Shown piece by piece: positions 36,726-50,539 of a DNA stretch of 64,000 bases. The DNA is from Pohlia nutans (taxonomy: Eukaryota > Streptophyta > Bryopsida > Bryales > Mniaceae): contig CM040088.1 in assembly GCA_022496805.1 (NCBI GenBank), positions 15,221,001 through 15,285,000 of the forward strand, in the 5' to 3' direction. The number at the start of each line of letters is the position of its first letter. Positions within the stretch are counted from its first letter, which is position 1. The notes under the pieces were generated by a model. That model did not search any database and was not told where the DNA came from. It saw nothing but the letters and a program-made list of their open reading frames with translations. Both the position numbers and the translations under genes were made by a program.

Positions 36726-37319
36726 TAGGAACTTACCTTGTAAAAACTACCATGTGGTAAAAAAAAAAAGACCGTTTGGAAAAAATTATTTAAATTTGTG
36801 ATTGCCTGACTATTTGTGTCAAAAAGAATAAAAATAAAAATTGGAATTACCATGTTTTTGTACGGTAATTGTAAATACCTATATAGTGTGACATGTCGAT
36901 AAATTAGTATGGGTCTCTTTAAGACCCCTACTTAATGTACAACATTGACATAGTATTGTAAGGCTTGTTTTATATATGCTATTTTTCTGTAGAAAAAGGG
37001 AAAAAAATCATTCATTTTTAAAAATTTAGATTTATAAAATAATTGTATTCACATTTTTTATTTTATTTTTCAAGAATGGCTAATGTATTGGCAATTTTTT
37101 GCACCTCTATTTAAAAAAAATTGGAATATGCTAGACACCCCTAACACCGTATTAGCAATTTATGCACTTGAGCAAGTGCATTGTTGGATTTAATTGGTTG
37201 GAGGCAAAACTGGCCATTGTAGAATATTTAACCCCCCAAAAATTCTGAGGTTCTCAATTGCATGGACTTTCATTTACATAATTCATTTGATAATATTGAC
37301 ACACATAAGTTACAAAAAC

Positions 37320-37895
37320 TTAACCCCTAAACGTCCTCACCTCTGTCCAATTTGGGCAGTTTTGCAAAGAAGCATTATAAAATGCAACTAACATGAATAT
37401 TTAAAATTTGATGTATGAATAAAAGTTATACATCTTGAATTTTAGATCCAATCTATACAGTTAGATCTCTGATTGCTATCACTAATACTTTTCTATAAAT
37501 TTTGAAACATAAAATAAAAAATTATTCTGTAATTCGATTACAAATAAGATATTTACAATATGGGGATGAAATTTGTTGTGATGGCTTATAATGTAGTACT
37601 CTAGGTGTAGTGATTTTTGGAGATTTTTTGGAGGTTCAATTTTATGAGTTTTTTTCTTCAAAAACACTTTTAGACTAAAATCTTCAAAATTTTGGGTGAA
37701 ACACTGCAACAGAAAATGAGGCATACATTTTCAAAAACTGTTTGCTTTTCGATCGGATCACACACACATGAAACTAACTTCCCATAAAAAATTCAGTAAA
37801 AAAATCACACTACAAAAAGTGCATGACGGATGAGAAACTACGGATGAAATCTGTACATCATGCAAAATATGCATGGTTGGGCAATTGGGGGTTAA
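37320..37895 (-). mobile_element. TTAA element, family B (catgcat variant, inverted)
   Basis: TTAACCCCTAAACGTCCTC at the left and GGGCAATTGGGGGTTAA at the right; the interior is inverted relative to its neighbour at 36152, so the two same-subfamily copies face each other about 600 bp apart. Confidence 0.8.
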
Positions 37896-38044
37896 TCATG
37901 AAGCAACAAATGATACGTGTAGTATCGTGATATTACAATTCGGAAAATGACCAATACAAAACATTATATTACACCCTTGTACATAAATTTGAAAGTCATG
38001 AAAATTCCATATATATAAAAGATATATATTTGGTCCTACGTAGT

Positions 38045-40228
<2,184 letters not shown>

Positions 40229-41484
40229 CGTAGTTGTGCAGTGTGAGCAACATCACGGCGATATCCTTCGTACCCTCGTCCTCCTGCTACAATGTCAACA
40301 TAGTGTTGCCTTATAAATGGAGGTATAAGAACCTCCAACTTTTGTAACCCCGAGACAGACCTCACACTCGGAGTAGCCCATGCCTTCTTCATGGACTTGT
40401 CAATAGCTTCCCCTAACACTTGAAATTGTCGTGCCCCTTCTCTGCCAAATCTTTCCACATCTATGGTAAAGAACTCTGACAAAGAACCAGGAGGCTCTTT
40501 CTGAGACTGCACCATCAGCCAACGGATCGCATTCCGTACTGCTTCTCGTCGTTGAATTCGATCTACTACCCAAGCTAGAGTACGCTTTGGTGGAGTTGTG
40601 CTTGTAGCACTATTGAAATAATACTTTTGAGACTGTCGTCTACCGTCCACGATGGGTTTAGCTGCCAACTCTTGAGCTAACCGAAAGTACTGTTGTTTTG
40701 GTACTCTTGATAGTGGTCTCAGCCATAGACGCTCCATTCTCCTACGATCCACTCGCACATCTACATTGGGATCTAAAGAGTGTTTTTTTGCGTACTCTTT
40801 CCATTTCTTTTCATCATCTTCGCTATACCAAAGTATACCTTCTTCATGGTCCTTGCATACCTGCAATGTTGCAGCATACCAATCCTCATTTTCTTGCCAT
40901 GCGTGTCGCGTATATTCTAACATTCGCTTTGCTAAACTTCCAAGTGTTGTTGATTTTCCACTCAAAGGCACCGTCCAATGAAGTGCACTTGCTGCCATTG
41001 TGATTGCTTTTACCCTATTTGCATCATCTGTCCGTATATCTGCATTTGGTTTTCCACATGCACTCCATATAGCCCGCAATTTCACTAGATCTTCGTACAT
41101 TGTTGTATAGAATTTTCGTTCAAATTCTTTTGCATTGATTCGCACTGATGCTTCAATATAAAATCTCGGATTGTCAAACACCATAAAGCGAGCCTTTCTG
41201 GTAGCATATTTTGTGTCGAATTCGTTGTCCGACATTAAACCCATAGCATGCTCTAGTTGCGCTTGTTTACATGCTGCTACGATATGTTGCCCATCAATTG
41301 GTTCCCATATAACTCTGTTTTCCAACCACGAAATTCTATTCATGTTCATCATCCCTAGATCACTTGTCTGCTGTTGCTCCCACACTGCATCAAATACATT
41401 CGTTGCATTCTCTGTTGCAAATGGAATCTCTTTTTTATGCATTTCCCCGTTTGAGTCAATTACTTCGACCAAGTATGCAATGGG

Positions 41485-42888
41485 TCATAGTGTCAAATGT
41501 GAAATAAGAGCTTCGTCCTTCCCTCTGATTCGTTGGTACATTTCCGTCACTCGTTTCTCTGTCAAACAACGATGGTTAGTCTCTACATTCTCCACATTTC
41601 GAATGTGATCAATTGGAGCATGGAAAATAGCGTCCATCCCCCATAAATACCCAGCGCGGATATCGTCCTCGGATGGAAAAGTCACCACTGGACCTTTTGA
41701 AACTTCGGGGCGTTGAACTTGGGGACAACCTTCATCATTTGACGGTTCGTCTATATCTTCTCTTTCAACATAATTGATACCTTGCTCCAATTCATCGTCG
41801 TTTATGCGTGCACCTCTATTACGTCTAGCACTCGGAGTGCGTACACCTCTACTACGAGTGCGTACACCTCTAGCACGAGTGCGTAGACCTTCATCTCGCA
41901 TGTTTGCCCTAGTAAAAGGAGCCACTGGTGTGCGTCCTTGAAGTTCATTCCTCTGAATCGTAGATGGTACAACATGAACATTAGATGTCAAATCCTCTGA
42001 TACATACATATGTTGAGTGGATCCTATTATTCCCTCCGATTGTTGTCGAGTGTGCATTGCCATACTTCTTAGAACTTCACTGGTAGATGTAGCAATGTTC
42101 TGTTCTTCAGCTATAAAGATGTTTGATCCATGTAATTGACCTTCATCTCCTCCAACATTGACAGCTGCATGATGCTCAGAAGTGCCAGCTTGTGATATCC
42201 CATCAGTCCTTGGTCTAACTCTTCGCGGTGCTGAACTGGAAGGAGAGTTAGTATCTTCTGTCTCCACCCTTTCTGGTGATCGAATTCTTCTATTTCGTTC
42301 CGCAACAGGAACCCAATTGATATTAACTGCCCTAGCAAATACCCCATACACAGGATCAGTTTCCTCCGGTGCACGAGGGGGAGCTGGTAGAGTGGCTCTT
42401 CTAGGTTGAGCATTACGTAAATCGTCATATGCAGTGTGTTCCATAAACTGCCGTCGAGCTCGTAATACATCTTGAGGTGTAAGGTTCAAAAACTTCTTCA
42501 CAGCTTCTTCCCGTGCTGACTTCAACTCAATTGGCATCGATGTCCATAGTTCTTTAAGCGGTCGCAAAACCCTCAATGGCGGGTCTACATCAAAACAAAC
42601 TTGGGGTATAGGTGCCATCAATAATTTCCTTTGCACTCTGTATTTTACCAAATCGCTATCCGGTGACGTCACAGAGAACAACACATACTCATTGGTTGCA
42701 GGGCTGATGTTTAGGATATGCCCAAACTTCTTTGCCAATGCACACCAATGTCTCCCTTCGATTACTGCATGCTCCGTGATCCATAGCATTGGTTGTTCCG
42801 ACTCTTCTGCTGAAATCCACCATCCGTGCTTCACCCATTCATTATGAGTTTTTGGAGCCATTTCTGAACATGAAGAACAATTAAACAT
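41485..42888 (-). pseudogene. N-terminal part of a disrupted ParB/methyltransferase-like protein
   Basis: A 467-codon open frame from ATG 42888 (or ATG 42861, beginning MAPKTHNEW) to TGA at 41485-41487. The first 150 residues look globular (WITEHAVIEGRHWCALAKKFG). The middle is low-complexity, rich in Arg, Ser and Pro, with a tandem RARGVRTRSRGVRTPS motif near 41815-41890. The end (HAPIDHIRNVENVETNHRC, then RVTEMYQRIRG) resembles the start of a ParB/sulfiredoxin-like fold. The same frame continues past the TGA without a gap into the next segment, so a point nonsense change (or, less likely, a short intron) is the simplest reading. An acceptor-like cag just before ATG 42861 leaves room for an upstream exon. 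Confidence 0.6.
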
Positions 42889-44162
42889 CTATCATTACTT
42901 CCTCCTATATACATGGATATAGTGTGACTCCATTTTTGCAGTTTATCTACTATATGTTAAATTACAAATGCTGAACAAAAATTGCTAATTAAATAACTTA
43001 AAATTACAAATTCTTATATATTTTTGATATACATATAGGTATATACTTTTATTTTTCTTCTGATATAGAAGTGTACACTATATAAAAAATTGTTGTTAAT
43101 AAATAGTGTAGTACATAAAGAATATTCTAGATAATCACGAGATTTAGAAGTGTTTGACTACTTATTATTTCAACAATAATCACAATTAGAACAAAGTGAG
43201 CTCTAAAATACAGAATCAACATCCAATACAAACTTCAAAGCTCCCCTACTTTCATAAAACAAGACCAAAATATACACAAAGTTCTCTACACAAAGATTTC
43301 TTCTAGATCTCTCTCAATTACAATTACCACTTTACATAAATTTCTACGATACTTAACACTTAAAATAGACACATTCAACATTTTGAAACTGATATATGGC
43401 AAAATGCTCAATAGTTCATGAATATCAAAACCATAAAGTAGAATATGAAGTTCATATATGTTTCTTTTTAAGTTTTTTTTCTATTGCACATTAAAATTAG
43501 TTATAAATTATATGGACTTTTGTGAAAGGAAAAACACATGAAAAATGTATGTATCTTAACTACCAAGATACTACACAAAGGAATAGAAAAATAATATGGA
43601 AACAAATAGGTCTCTAGTTCCATGTTAGCTATCTCTATGTCACATAGGATTCTTTATGACAGAAGTATGACATTTAAAGTGTCACAAATAAGTACTACTA
43701 ATTACAAATAACTCACTTTCTACTACTAGGCATCTCAGACATTTTTGTGATTTGACAATTATACAAACTATAGTGTATTTTTGGTCTACTTAGCAATAAA
43801 TATAAATATTTATTGTTGAAGAATAATTACAAAAAATGAAACATGATTAAACAATAATGAAATTATAAAAAGGAAGCACTATTAAACAATAATGATAAAT
43901 AATTATAAAAAAGGGAGCATCATTAAAGAATAAAACATTTCACCTAGTTCGATCATCGTGGGCTCCTTATACTCTTAGAGGTTAGCATCGAAGGAGTTGT
44001 ACTACTCTTCAATCCATGGAAAAGTAGCAAAAATGCTAAACAATCTCTTGAAAATAAACTCATTGGTTGCATGTTATGCATAAATCCCAAGTCCTCGTCT
44101 AAAAATACTTGTTGTTACTAAGCTTATCGAAATTTTACAATAGATTTTCAAATCTACCAAGT
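42889..44162. other. Spacer upstream of the ParB/methyltransferase-like gene
   Basis: Very AT-rich with no coding signal. It may contain the promoter or an upstream non-coding exon of the minus-strand gene. Confidence 0.35.
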
Positions 44163-44745
44163 TTAAGCCCTACACATCACATGGGTCAAATTTTTGAATG
44201 ACTAACAGATTCAAACTCACTGTACATTCTCATCAATGCGTGGATGAAAGTCATCCACTTTTTTAGAGATACTTCAACAATTTCTTGTCCTATCTATTCG
44301 TTGAATTTATTTATACATGAATACATTTAAATTTAATTTCAAATGTAAAAGTCGGTCAAGTTGTTGACCATGCCAAGATTTCATTGACTTTATTTCAAAA
44401 GTGGCCTTGCAAAAATGAGGTCATAGATATAAAGAACACACAAATTTCAAAGAGTCACCGCGTTTAAGAGTATCTCATTTCCATTTCATTCCAACAAATT
44501 TTACTCAAAAATAATTAAAATTTTGTTCGTACTCAAATGTAGAAGAAATATTTAATTTTAACATTCAATTTTGTAAACTACATATTGGTGATAGTATTGG
44601 TGCATTGAACCGTACAAATATTCTAAGAATCAAGATCTGGAACTTTCATTTGTATATCAATTCCATAATATTCTTCTAAATATTTATTTATAATGATATT
44701 TATGAAATTGTCAATTATAGGGACACCCTGGTACATTTAGGGTTT
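44163..44745 (+). mobile_element. TTAA element, family C
   Basis: The interior matches the copy at 2081 (atgaaagtcatccac, agggacaccctggtac); the ends are worn (TTAAGCCCTAC ... CATTTAGGGTTTA). It lies between the two divergent disrupted genes. Confidence 0.7.
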
Positions 44746-46804
44746 ATTGAAGTTACTCATAACTAAACCCTAACATTGACGATCCTATAAGACAACCCTC
44801 TCCAATGTTGCACAATATCCAAAGAATGTTGGCGTGTCTTCATAATTCCGGCATCAATAACGCAATTACACAAACCAGAAACACACATGCATCGTTCCAC
44901 ACGCAAATTCTTCAACAGAACCTACATACCAAAACAACCCAACTATGTCTTGACAAAAAATAATCACTAGGTCATACGCTTTCAGCATTTCAACAATATT
45001 GCAGTAAGTCATGGGTGTAGATATTGTGTATCAGAATGAACCTGTGTATGAAAATGAATCTCAAGAAGAAAGAACTAGTGTTGAATTATAGAGGCTCCAG
45101 GGCCCATAAAAAACACATGTTGATATGCGGAGGTTGTAAGACCCATGAAATGATATATATTGGGATTCAAATAAGCTCCATGACACATGAAATAATATTC
45201 GCTTTGATAATGAGCCAAGCTCCAGGACCCACGAAATAACCAAATACCTGGTCATTTTGTTCACAATAAAACAATGTTAGAGAGCAACTACTATACGTAT
45301 TAAGAAACATATAAAGTAGAAGTACCCATAGCTAATCTATAGATTTCTTAGAAGCTACTTCATGGATCCAAAATCCAACACTATTTAAAAAAAAATACAA
45401 CACACCGTTACCCAAAAACCAACACATTTTGTAGCAATAAATAGTCACCATCATAGCATTCAAGAGCCTCTATAAGTGCTACCTTCCGACAAAAGAATGA
45501 TGTAGAATATCTCACATCACATCAATAGCTATGAGGTCTAATGGCATTAACCAAGATCAACCTACCATGGTGAATAGTACTCTATGATTTCAAAAAATAT
45601 ATATATTTTAAATTTTAATTATTATATGTGTTCATCATTTCTTGTATTTTTTTTATTATTTAGAGAGTTTTAAAACTTTTTTCATTGTTTAAAAAAATAT
45701 AATTCCATACTGATATTTAATTATTTTCGAGACTGAGCTGGCAGGATAAGTTTCGCCCTCATCGAATCACCCCTCCGGAGCTCCGTGGGGTTGCAGAATT
45801 TGATAAAACATGTACTATTACTACCACCGAAATTTAGCTGACTAATCTAACAATGATAAATCTTCCAAATCCTCGGTATTAAGGCCCGTTCCCACTTGGT
45901 CTTAGCAAAGAACGTGAATAAAAATTTAACACCTCCACAATTTTGGGAGGAATACCTTCTTTTTAGGAAAGGTGTCATCAATGAGGTTCGGAAAGGTGTT
46001 TTATAATGATATGAACCTCCTGTTCACACATGCAATCGGATTGGTTACTAAATATGAGGGTCCCTGCCCTGTACTCTGAAGCAAATTCTCTCACTTCTCT
46101 GCAACGTCTCCTCAATTTTTTTTCTCCTCATTGCGCCTCATTAGTCCATATTGAAAGGAAAATATAACCAGTGCATATTCGAGATTCTTGACACTATCAG
46201 CACGACTTGTAATAGACAGAAATGTTTATGCTTCACCCGGGTGTCTGTCAAGAAGCACACAAACCACATGAGCTACTACTGATCATATTATTTGCACAAC
46301 CCCAATAATATTTGATATACACAGATCAAAATATTTGACACGACTCTAATTCTTGCACCAAACAAGCTTGTTGCAAGTACATTTGAAAATGCAGAACTCA
46401 TCTATTCGAGAGTCGTAGAGATTGGACTTGGCTAGTATTGGCAGGCAACAAAAAATAAGAAGTAATGCATGATGAATATGAATTCTACTGATGAATTCTG
46501 CATGATGAATATGAATATGTAATGCATCAATATGAATTCTACTGATGCACAACAACATCAAACTGAAAAGCAATCGTACTTTTTCAGCATAATGTATAGT
46601 TTCTTCACCTCAAACGATGTTGCAACATTCTTCACTATCTGCCCATGAGCACGATTGTCCTTTTCAAAATTTAGAGCTTCAAAGTCAAAAGAAACTGTCT
46701 TTCATATTGATAGAAAATGTTATGTTCTGCAACACACAGCTCAGAAAACGCTCTATGTAAATTGAGTGTCCATCCCATAAATTGAGATCGTTCAAATCTG
46801 GATC

Positions 46805-46942
46805 GTTCAAATCTAAGTTGAGATTTGAACGATCCAGTCTCATGCCAAGACCTGGCACCTTGTTGTTGATTTTCAAGTAGATTGCCTCGTCAGGCTGCAC
46901 ATGAATCACCAACTCATTGGTTGCTTGGTCGAGATCGGTTCC
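46805..46942 (-). pseudogene. Captured fragment of plastid-type glucose-6-phosphate dehydrogenase
   Basis: Minus-strand translation gives [19 protein letters not shown] followed by [20 protein letters not shown]. This is the well-known C-terminal region of plant G6PD ([24 protein letters not shown]). Only about 45 codons are present. Homology ends at RSNLNL, where gatcgttcaaatct is repeated directly twice and once inverted (46785-46845). On the other side the GTDLDQA codons have been amplified into a minisatellite. No rest of the enzyme is nearby, so it is a fragment and not a gene. Confidence 0.8.
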
Positions 46943-47135
46943 TGTAGCTCATTGAAGATACTGGTCGAGATCGGTTACTGTAGCTCATTGAAGATACTTG
47001 TCGAGATTGGTTCCTTTCAGATAAGTTGCTTGCTGGAGATCGGTTCCTTTCAGTTACGTTGCTTGGTCGAGATCGGTTCCTTTCAATTAAGTTGCTTGGT
47101 CGAGATCGGTTCCTTTCAGTTAAGTTACTGTAGCG
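46921..47135 (+). repeat. Minisatellite built from G6PD codons
   Basis: About six imperfect copies of a unit of 33-42 bp, each carrying ggtcgagatcggtt and either ctgtagctcattgaagatac or cctttcagttaagttgctt. Read on the minus strand, the shared core is ggaaccgatctcgac, coding GTDLD of the adjacent G6PD fragment. The array therefore seems to have grown from captured coding sequence. Confidence 0.75.
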
Positions 47136-47289
47136 TATTGAAGATGACCCCGACTTGGTTAGAATGTAGTATCAGGAACCTTTCCGTGTAATATCTTCTG
47201 TATACTGTACTTAAAAGCAACTGCCAAAAGGCTTGACATCGCCCCCCCCCCCAAAAAAAAAATTAAAAAATGGCAGTCTGAGGAGCGGC

Positions 47290-47481
47290 CAGACGGGCCT
47301 GCACCAGTCGCCCATTCACATCACGGCGGACAGCATGGTCACCGACAAGGAGCTCGGGAAACTGAAAGCGCAGTACCGGAAGGGAATCCCTGCCACCATT
47401 GCCAACGACGGTCATGCGGTGGTGGTGGACTATGCTGCACACGGGTGCCTTGCCTTAGTTTTCAGATTTGGAAAACTCTAC
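47290..47481 (+). pseudogene. Captured fragment of an alpha-carbonic anhydrase
   Basis: GC-rich coding-like stretch reading TGLHQSPIHI, then a D..L..LKAQY segment and IANDGHAVVVDY. This matches the start of the alpha-carbonic anhydrase fold (QSPI.I ... L..L...Y ... N.GH.V.V). The open frame ends in TAG at 47482. Decayed continuation may follow: FHQHGRSSH near 47512-47540 resembles the zinc-site FHxH segment, and LPCSEVDRI near 47835 resembles the C-terminal PPCSE box. Both are weaker. A C-run then A-run (47242-47270) sits at its upstream edge. Composition differs strongly from the AT-rich surroundings. Confidence 0.65.
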
Positions 47482-48035
47482 TAGTGTCCCCTCTGTGACT
47501 GGGAGAGATGAGCTTCCATCAGCATGGTAGATCAAGTCACTGAACGAACGCACAACAAAAGTATGATACCATAGTCTGAAACTCTCTGATTGCAAGGTGT
47601 ACAAGAGGAGCGGGACTGTATGTACTAGCTTGAGCCCACTTGCAGACTTGCTGAACGGCTGAAGTCAGAGCCTAATCCCCACAAATCTGTCAACAAAGGC
47701 AAGGCGTGACTCGAAAGAATCTGACTGATTCTAGAGTAGTAAGTTCTATACTTTCTTTCCTATGTCCTTGCAAATGGGTGTACTGCACTCATAATCCTGA
47801 GTGGGCACAATCAACGAACCCGCCCGTCCTTCCATGTTCAGAAGTTGACCGTATACAAATGCTACCAAATAATAACGTCAAGTTTATTTATTTGCTTTTT
47901 CGTCCCTCAAACACTGCCACAGTCCAATCTTTAGGCAAACAGCGCGAAAAGCAAGCAACATGAGCCTAGGAGAAGAAAATTTAGTGGCCTTCTACCAAAA
48001 GCAGGCGACGATGGTGTAAGTTGCAGAATAGGTAC

Positions 48036-48110
48036 CTGCAGATCTCCGGCAGCATAAACGCCTTCAACGGTGGTGTTGGTCGTGCCAGGCTCCACAACCA
48101 CACAAGAAGC
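48036..48110 (-). pseudogene. Captured exon end of an NADPH-thioredoxin reductase (NTR/NTRC-like)
   Basis: Minus-strand translation gives CVVVEPGTTNTTVEGVYAAGD then LQ, followed at once by a splice-donor-like gtacct. T.VEGVYAAGD is the conserved second nucleotide-binding box of thioredoxin reductases, and VVEPGTT.T ahead of it is typical of the plant NTR/NTRC type. Only about 24 codons are recognisable and the following sequence is not the next exon. The donor-like end suggests genomic (intron-containing) capture and not a processed copy. Confidence 0.65.
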
Positions 48111-49374
48111 TAGGAGCGGAAGCTGGCAGAAGCTGTGAGTGGAAGCTGAAGCGGCTAGGTGTGTCAGATCTCCGGCAGGGAGATACTAGTGGCGATGGAG
48201 TGCCACCCACATTGACCCAATTCTCCGCGAGTACCGCATTCAGCAATAGATCTTCTAACACTAGAAACGCCGCAATCAAGTTACTGATTTGCAGTGTTGA
48301 CTGATCAGCTGCGAGACTGGATTCTTCTTCACTGGATTGACTAGATTGATGAGGTACTAGACGATTGGAAAAGCAAAAAAGATATCGATAGAGCGAAGCG
48401 GAATGGGAGAAGAGAGTGGGACTGGTTACAAGCTTGACACTTATGATTCGTATTGTGAGTCACTTCAAAAGTTCAGGAGTCACAGGCGACACAACAAACA
48501 AGAAATAGTGGTCCTTCAGTGAGTCAAAAGCGACAACTGCAGAGTCAAAAGCGACAACTGCAGAGTCAAATGCGTCAGGTTTGCTACGAGTTTTCAACAA
48601 GAAACAACTCTAAAGAATAAGAAACAATGACTTTGGATAAATGTGGCCGACTGTCAAGGCAGTCATCCCTCCGGAGCTCCGTGGGGTCTTCCAGATGACG
48701 TTTTCCAAACTTGTTGAGTTAAGGTATGTTCCCACCTGGCCTTAGGTAATTTCAAGTTTTAAAATTTAAGACTTCCAGGTTAAAATTTGCACCTGTGAAT
48801 GATCCTGTGAATCTTTTGTGAATGATCCTGTGCTCTCCACTGTTGTTCACTTGTAGAGATTTCTGAGTCTTGACTGTACGTCACTTGACTTCCCGGTTTT
48901 TGAAGTTTTGGATTTGGACTCTTCAGCCAGCACAAGTCCTTTTTCATAAATTCATCTTAGTGTAGATCCTTGCCACTATATATAGGTATTATATGTAGGT
49001 TGCTCGACGTACGTATTCTCTAAACCAACGGGAATTGGATACTGTAGTAGTACTTTAATGAACAGGGAGTCAAATTTTCTCAACGGGAATAGGATACTAA
49101 AACATTTCAATTCAAATATAGTCTTGGATTACACTGTTTAAGGTTCTTTTGGTTGTCTTATTTAACCCTTTCACGTGCATGCATTCATATAATAAACCAC
49201 GAAAAGATTGTAACCAAAGGTGCAGATTACCACGGGAGGACTTTTATTCTGTTGCTTCGGTGGATAAGCATTTTTTCTTAGTTACATGTCGTTCACACTT
49301 GGTGTCAAAATTATAGGTTGACCTTCTTCGCTTCAACTTCAGTTTCTGTCCGTACACAGCTTCAATTTCTCTAT

Positions 49375-49562
49375 GCAGTACGAAGCTTCAACTTTCTGTA
49401 CGCAAGTGTGAAGCTTACTGCAATACGAAGTTGAAGCTTATTACTTTCTGTACGCAAGTGCATTTCAGTTAAAAAAATTTCTTAGTGACATGTCATTCAC
49501 TTAGTTACACTTGAAGTTGAAGCTTCTTACTTTCTGTACGCAAGTGCATTTCAGTTAAAATT
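49375..49562 (+). repeat. Tandem repeat of about 84 bp with gaagcttc words
   Basis: Two copies of ttactttctgtacgcaagtg followed by catttcagttaaaa (starting near 49440 and 49526). A third partial copy lies upstream (tttctgtacgcaagtgtgaagc, 49392). gaagcttcaact and its complement are frequent, giving local hairpins. Confidence 0.65.
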
Positions 49563-49699
49563 GTGAGACCTGGTGACCAAAAATCCAACAATCTAAAAGC
49601 AAAACTTCCAGGCATCACAAAATTGAAGCTTCCGGACTGTTTGGGATTCAATGTAACTCTTAATTTGGAAGTGGTGGAGGTTGCAATGAGATTTGATGA

Positions 49700-50190
49700 A
49701 GTTCCATAGTAACCTCGGGCTTGTAGGGGTTAAAGTACTTGTATAATCCCAATATATAATTTATTAGTGTGATTGATGAATTTAGAAATTTTTGTCATTG
49801 CTCCAAAGTAAGTCATCAAAAAGTGTTGTTGAGAGTATTTAGGTTTTTCTACAATTTAGATGACGGATAAACCTAAGATTAGAAATTTAAAAGATCAAAA
49901 AAATAATATTATTTGATACATTATGGAAAAAAAATATGATTGAACAAAACCTCATGGAATCATGCATGTTATAAGTTTACTTTAATTCAAGATATGTAAA
50001 TTTTTTGACTTATACATCTCACTTAATATTGATTTTTTTAGTAATAAATACCTACAATAGATGGTTTGAGAAATTTAGGAGGAGGATGAATTTTTACTTT
50101 TTGCTAAAAACACTATCATAGAGATCAAAAAACAATTTTTAGACCCTATGTGGCCCTCCCAAGGCCACATGGTCCTTTACGGGTTAATGA
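49700..50190 (+). mobile_element. Unresolved TTAA-element fragments
   Basis: A family A-like right end (ctcgggcttgtaggggttaa, 49714-49733) is followed by unique sequence and then by another right end, ggtcctttacgggttaa (ending 50187). Left ends are not recognised; ttaaccctttcacgtgc at 49162 may belong to one of them. Confidence 0.4.
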
Positions 50191-50539
50191 AGTATATCCA
50201 GTAAATGTTGCGTAGTAAAGAGGTTGATGTGAAGGGAGATTTGTAAGAACAAAAAGTACCACGAATCCAAAAGGAGTTGGTTTGAAATTTAGGTATTAAG
50301 GTTTGTAGAGGCCATGAGAGAGCTTTTAGATTTATAATATTATATTTTGAGCATTGAAAAGTATATTCATAATATTATGTTTTGAGCATTGAAAATTAAT
50401 AATATTATATATCGGTTGTTCTACAATTTTTCTACTATGTAGGTCTAATTCAATACAATAGGCCTTTGCCCATCCTTACCCCTTTGTAGTAGGCCTTTGC
50501 CCATCCCTACGGCAGCCCTTTGTCCCCTACAACACCAAC

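Larger units (their letters stand above)
45755..48790. mobile_element. Mosaic region carrying three host-gene fragments, flanked by direct repeats
   Basis: The near-palindromic word ccctccggagctccgtgggg occurs at about 45769 and again at 48668 in direct orientation. Downstream of each copy is a taagg..gttcccac(t/c)tgg(t/c)ctta block (about 45879 and 48720). Between them are fragments of G6PD (-), alpha-carbonic anhydrase (+) and thioredoxin reductase (-), a minisatellite, and short filler repeats such as agagtcaaaagcgacaactgc near 48519-48575. The arrangement resembles gene-capturing (Pack-type) DNA transposons, but no full terminal inverted repeat pair or target duplication was identified, so the superfamily and exact edges are open. 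Confidence 0.45.

Noticed and set aside
46921..47135. Regular repeats as a CRISPR-like array
   Set aside because: The spacers are not unique, the units are imperfect, the array derives from adjacent G6PD codons, and the context is eukaryotic.
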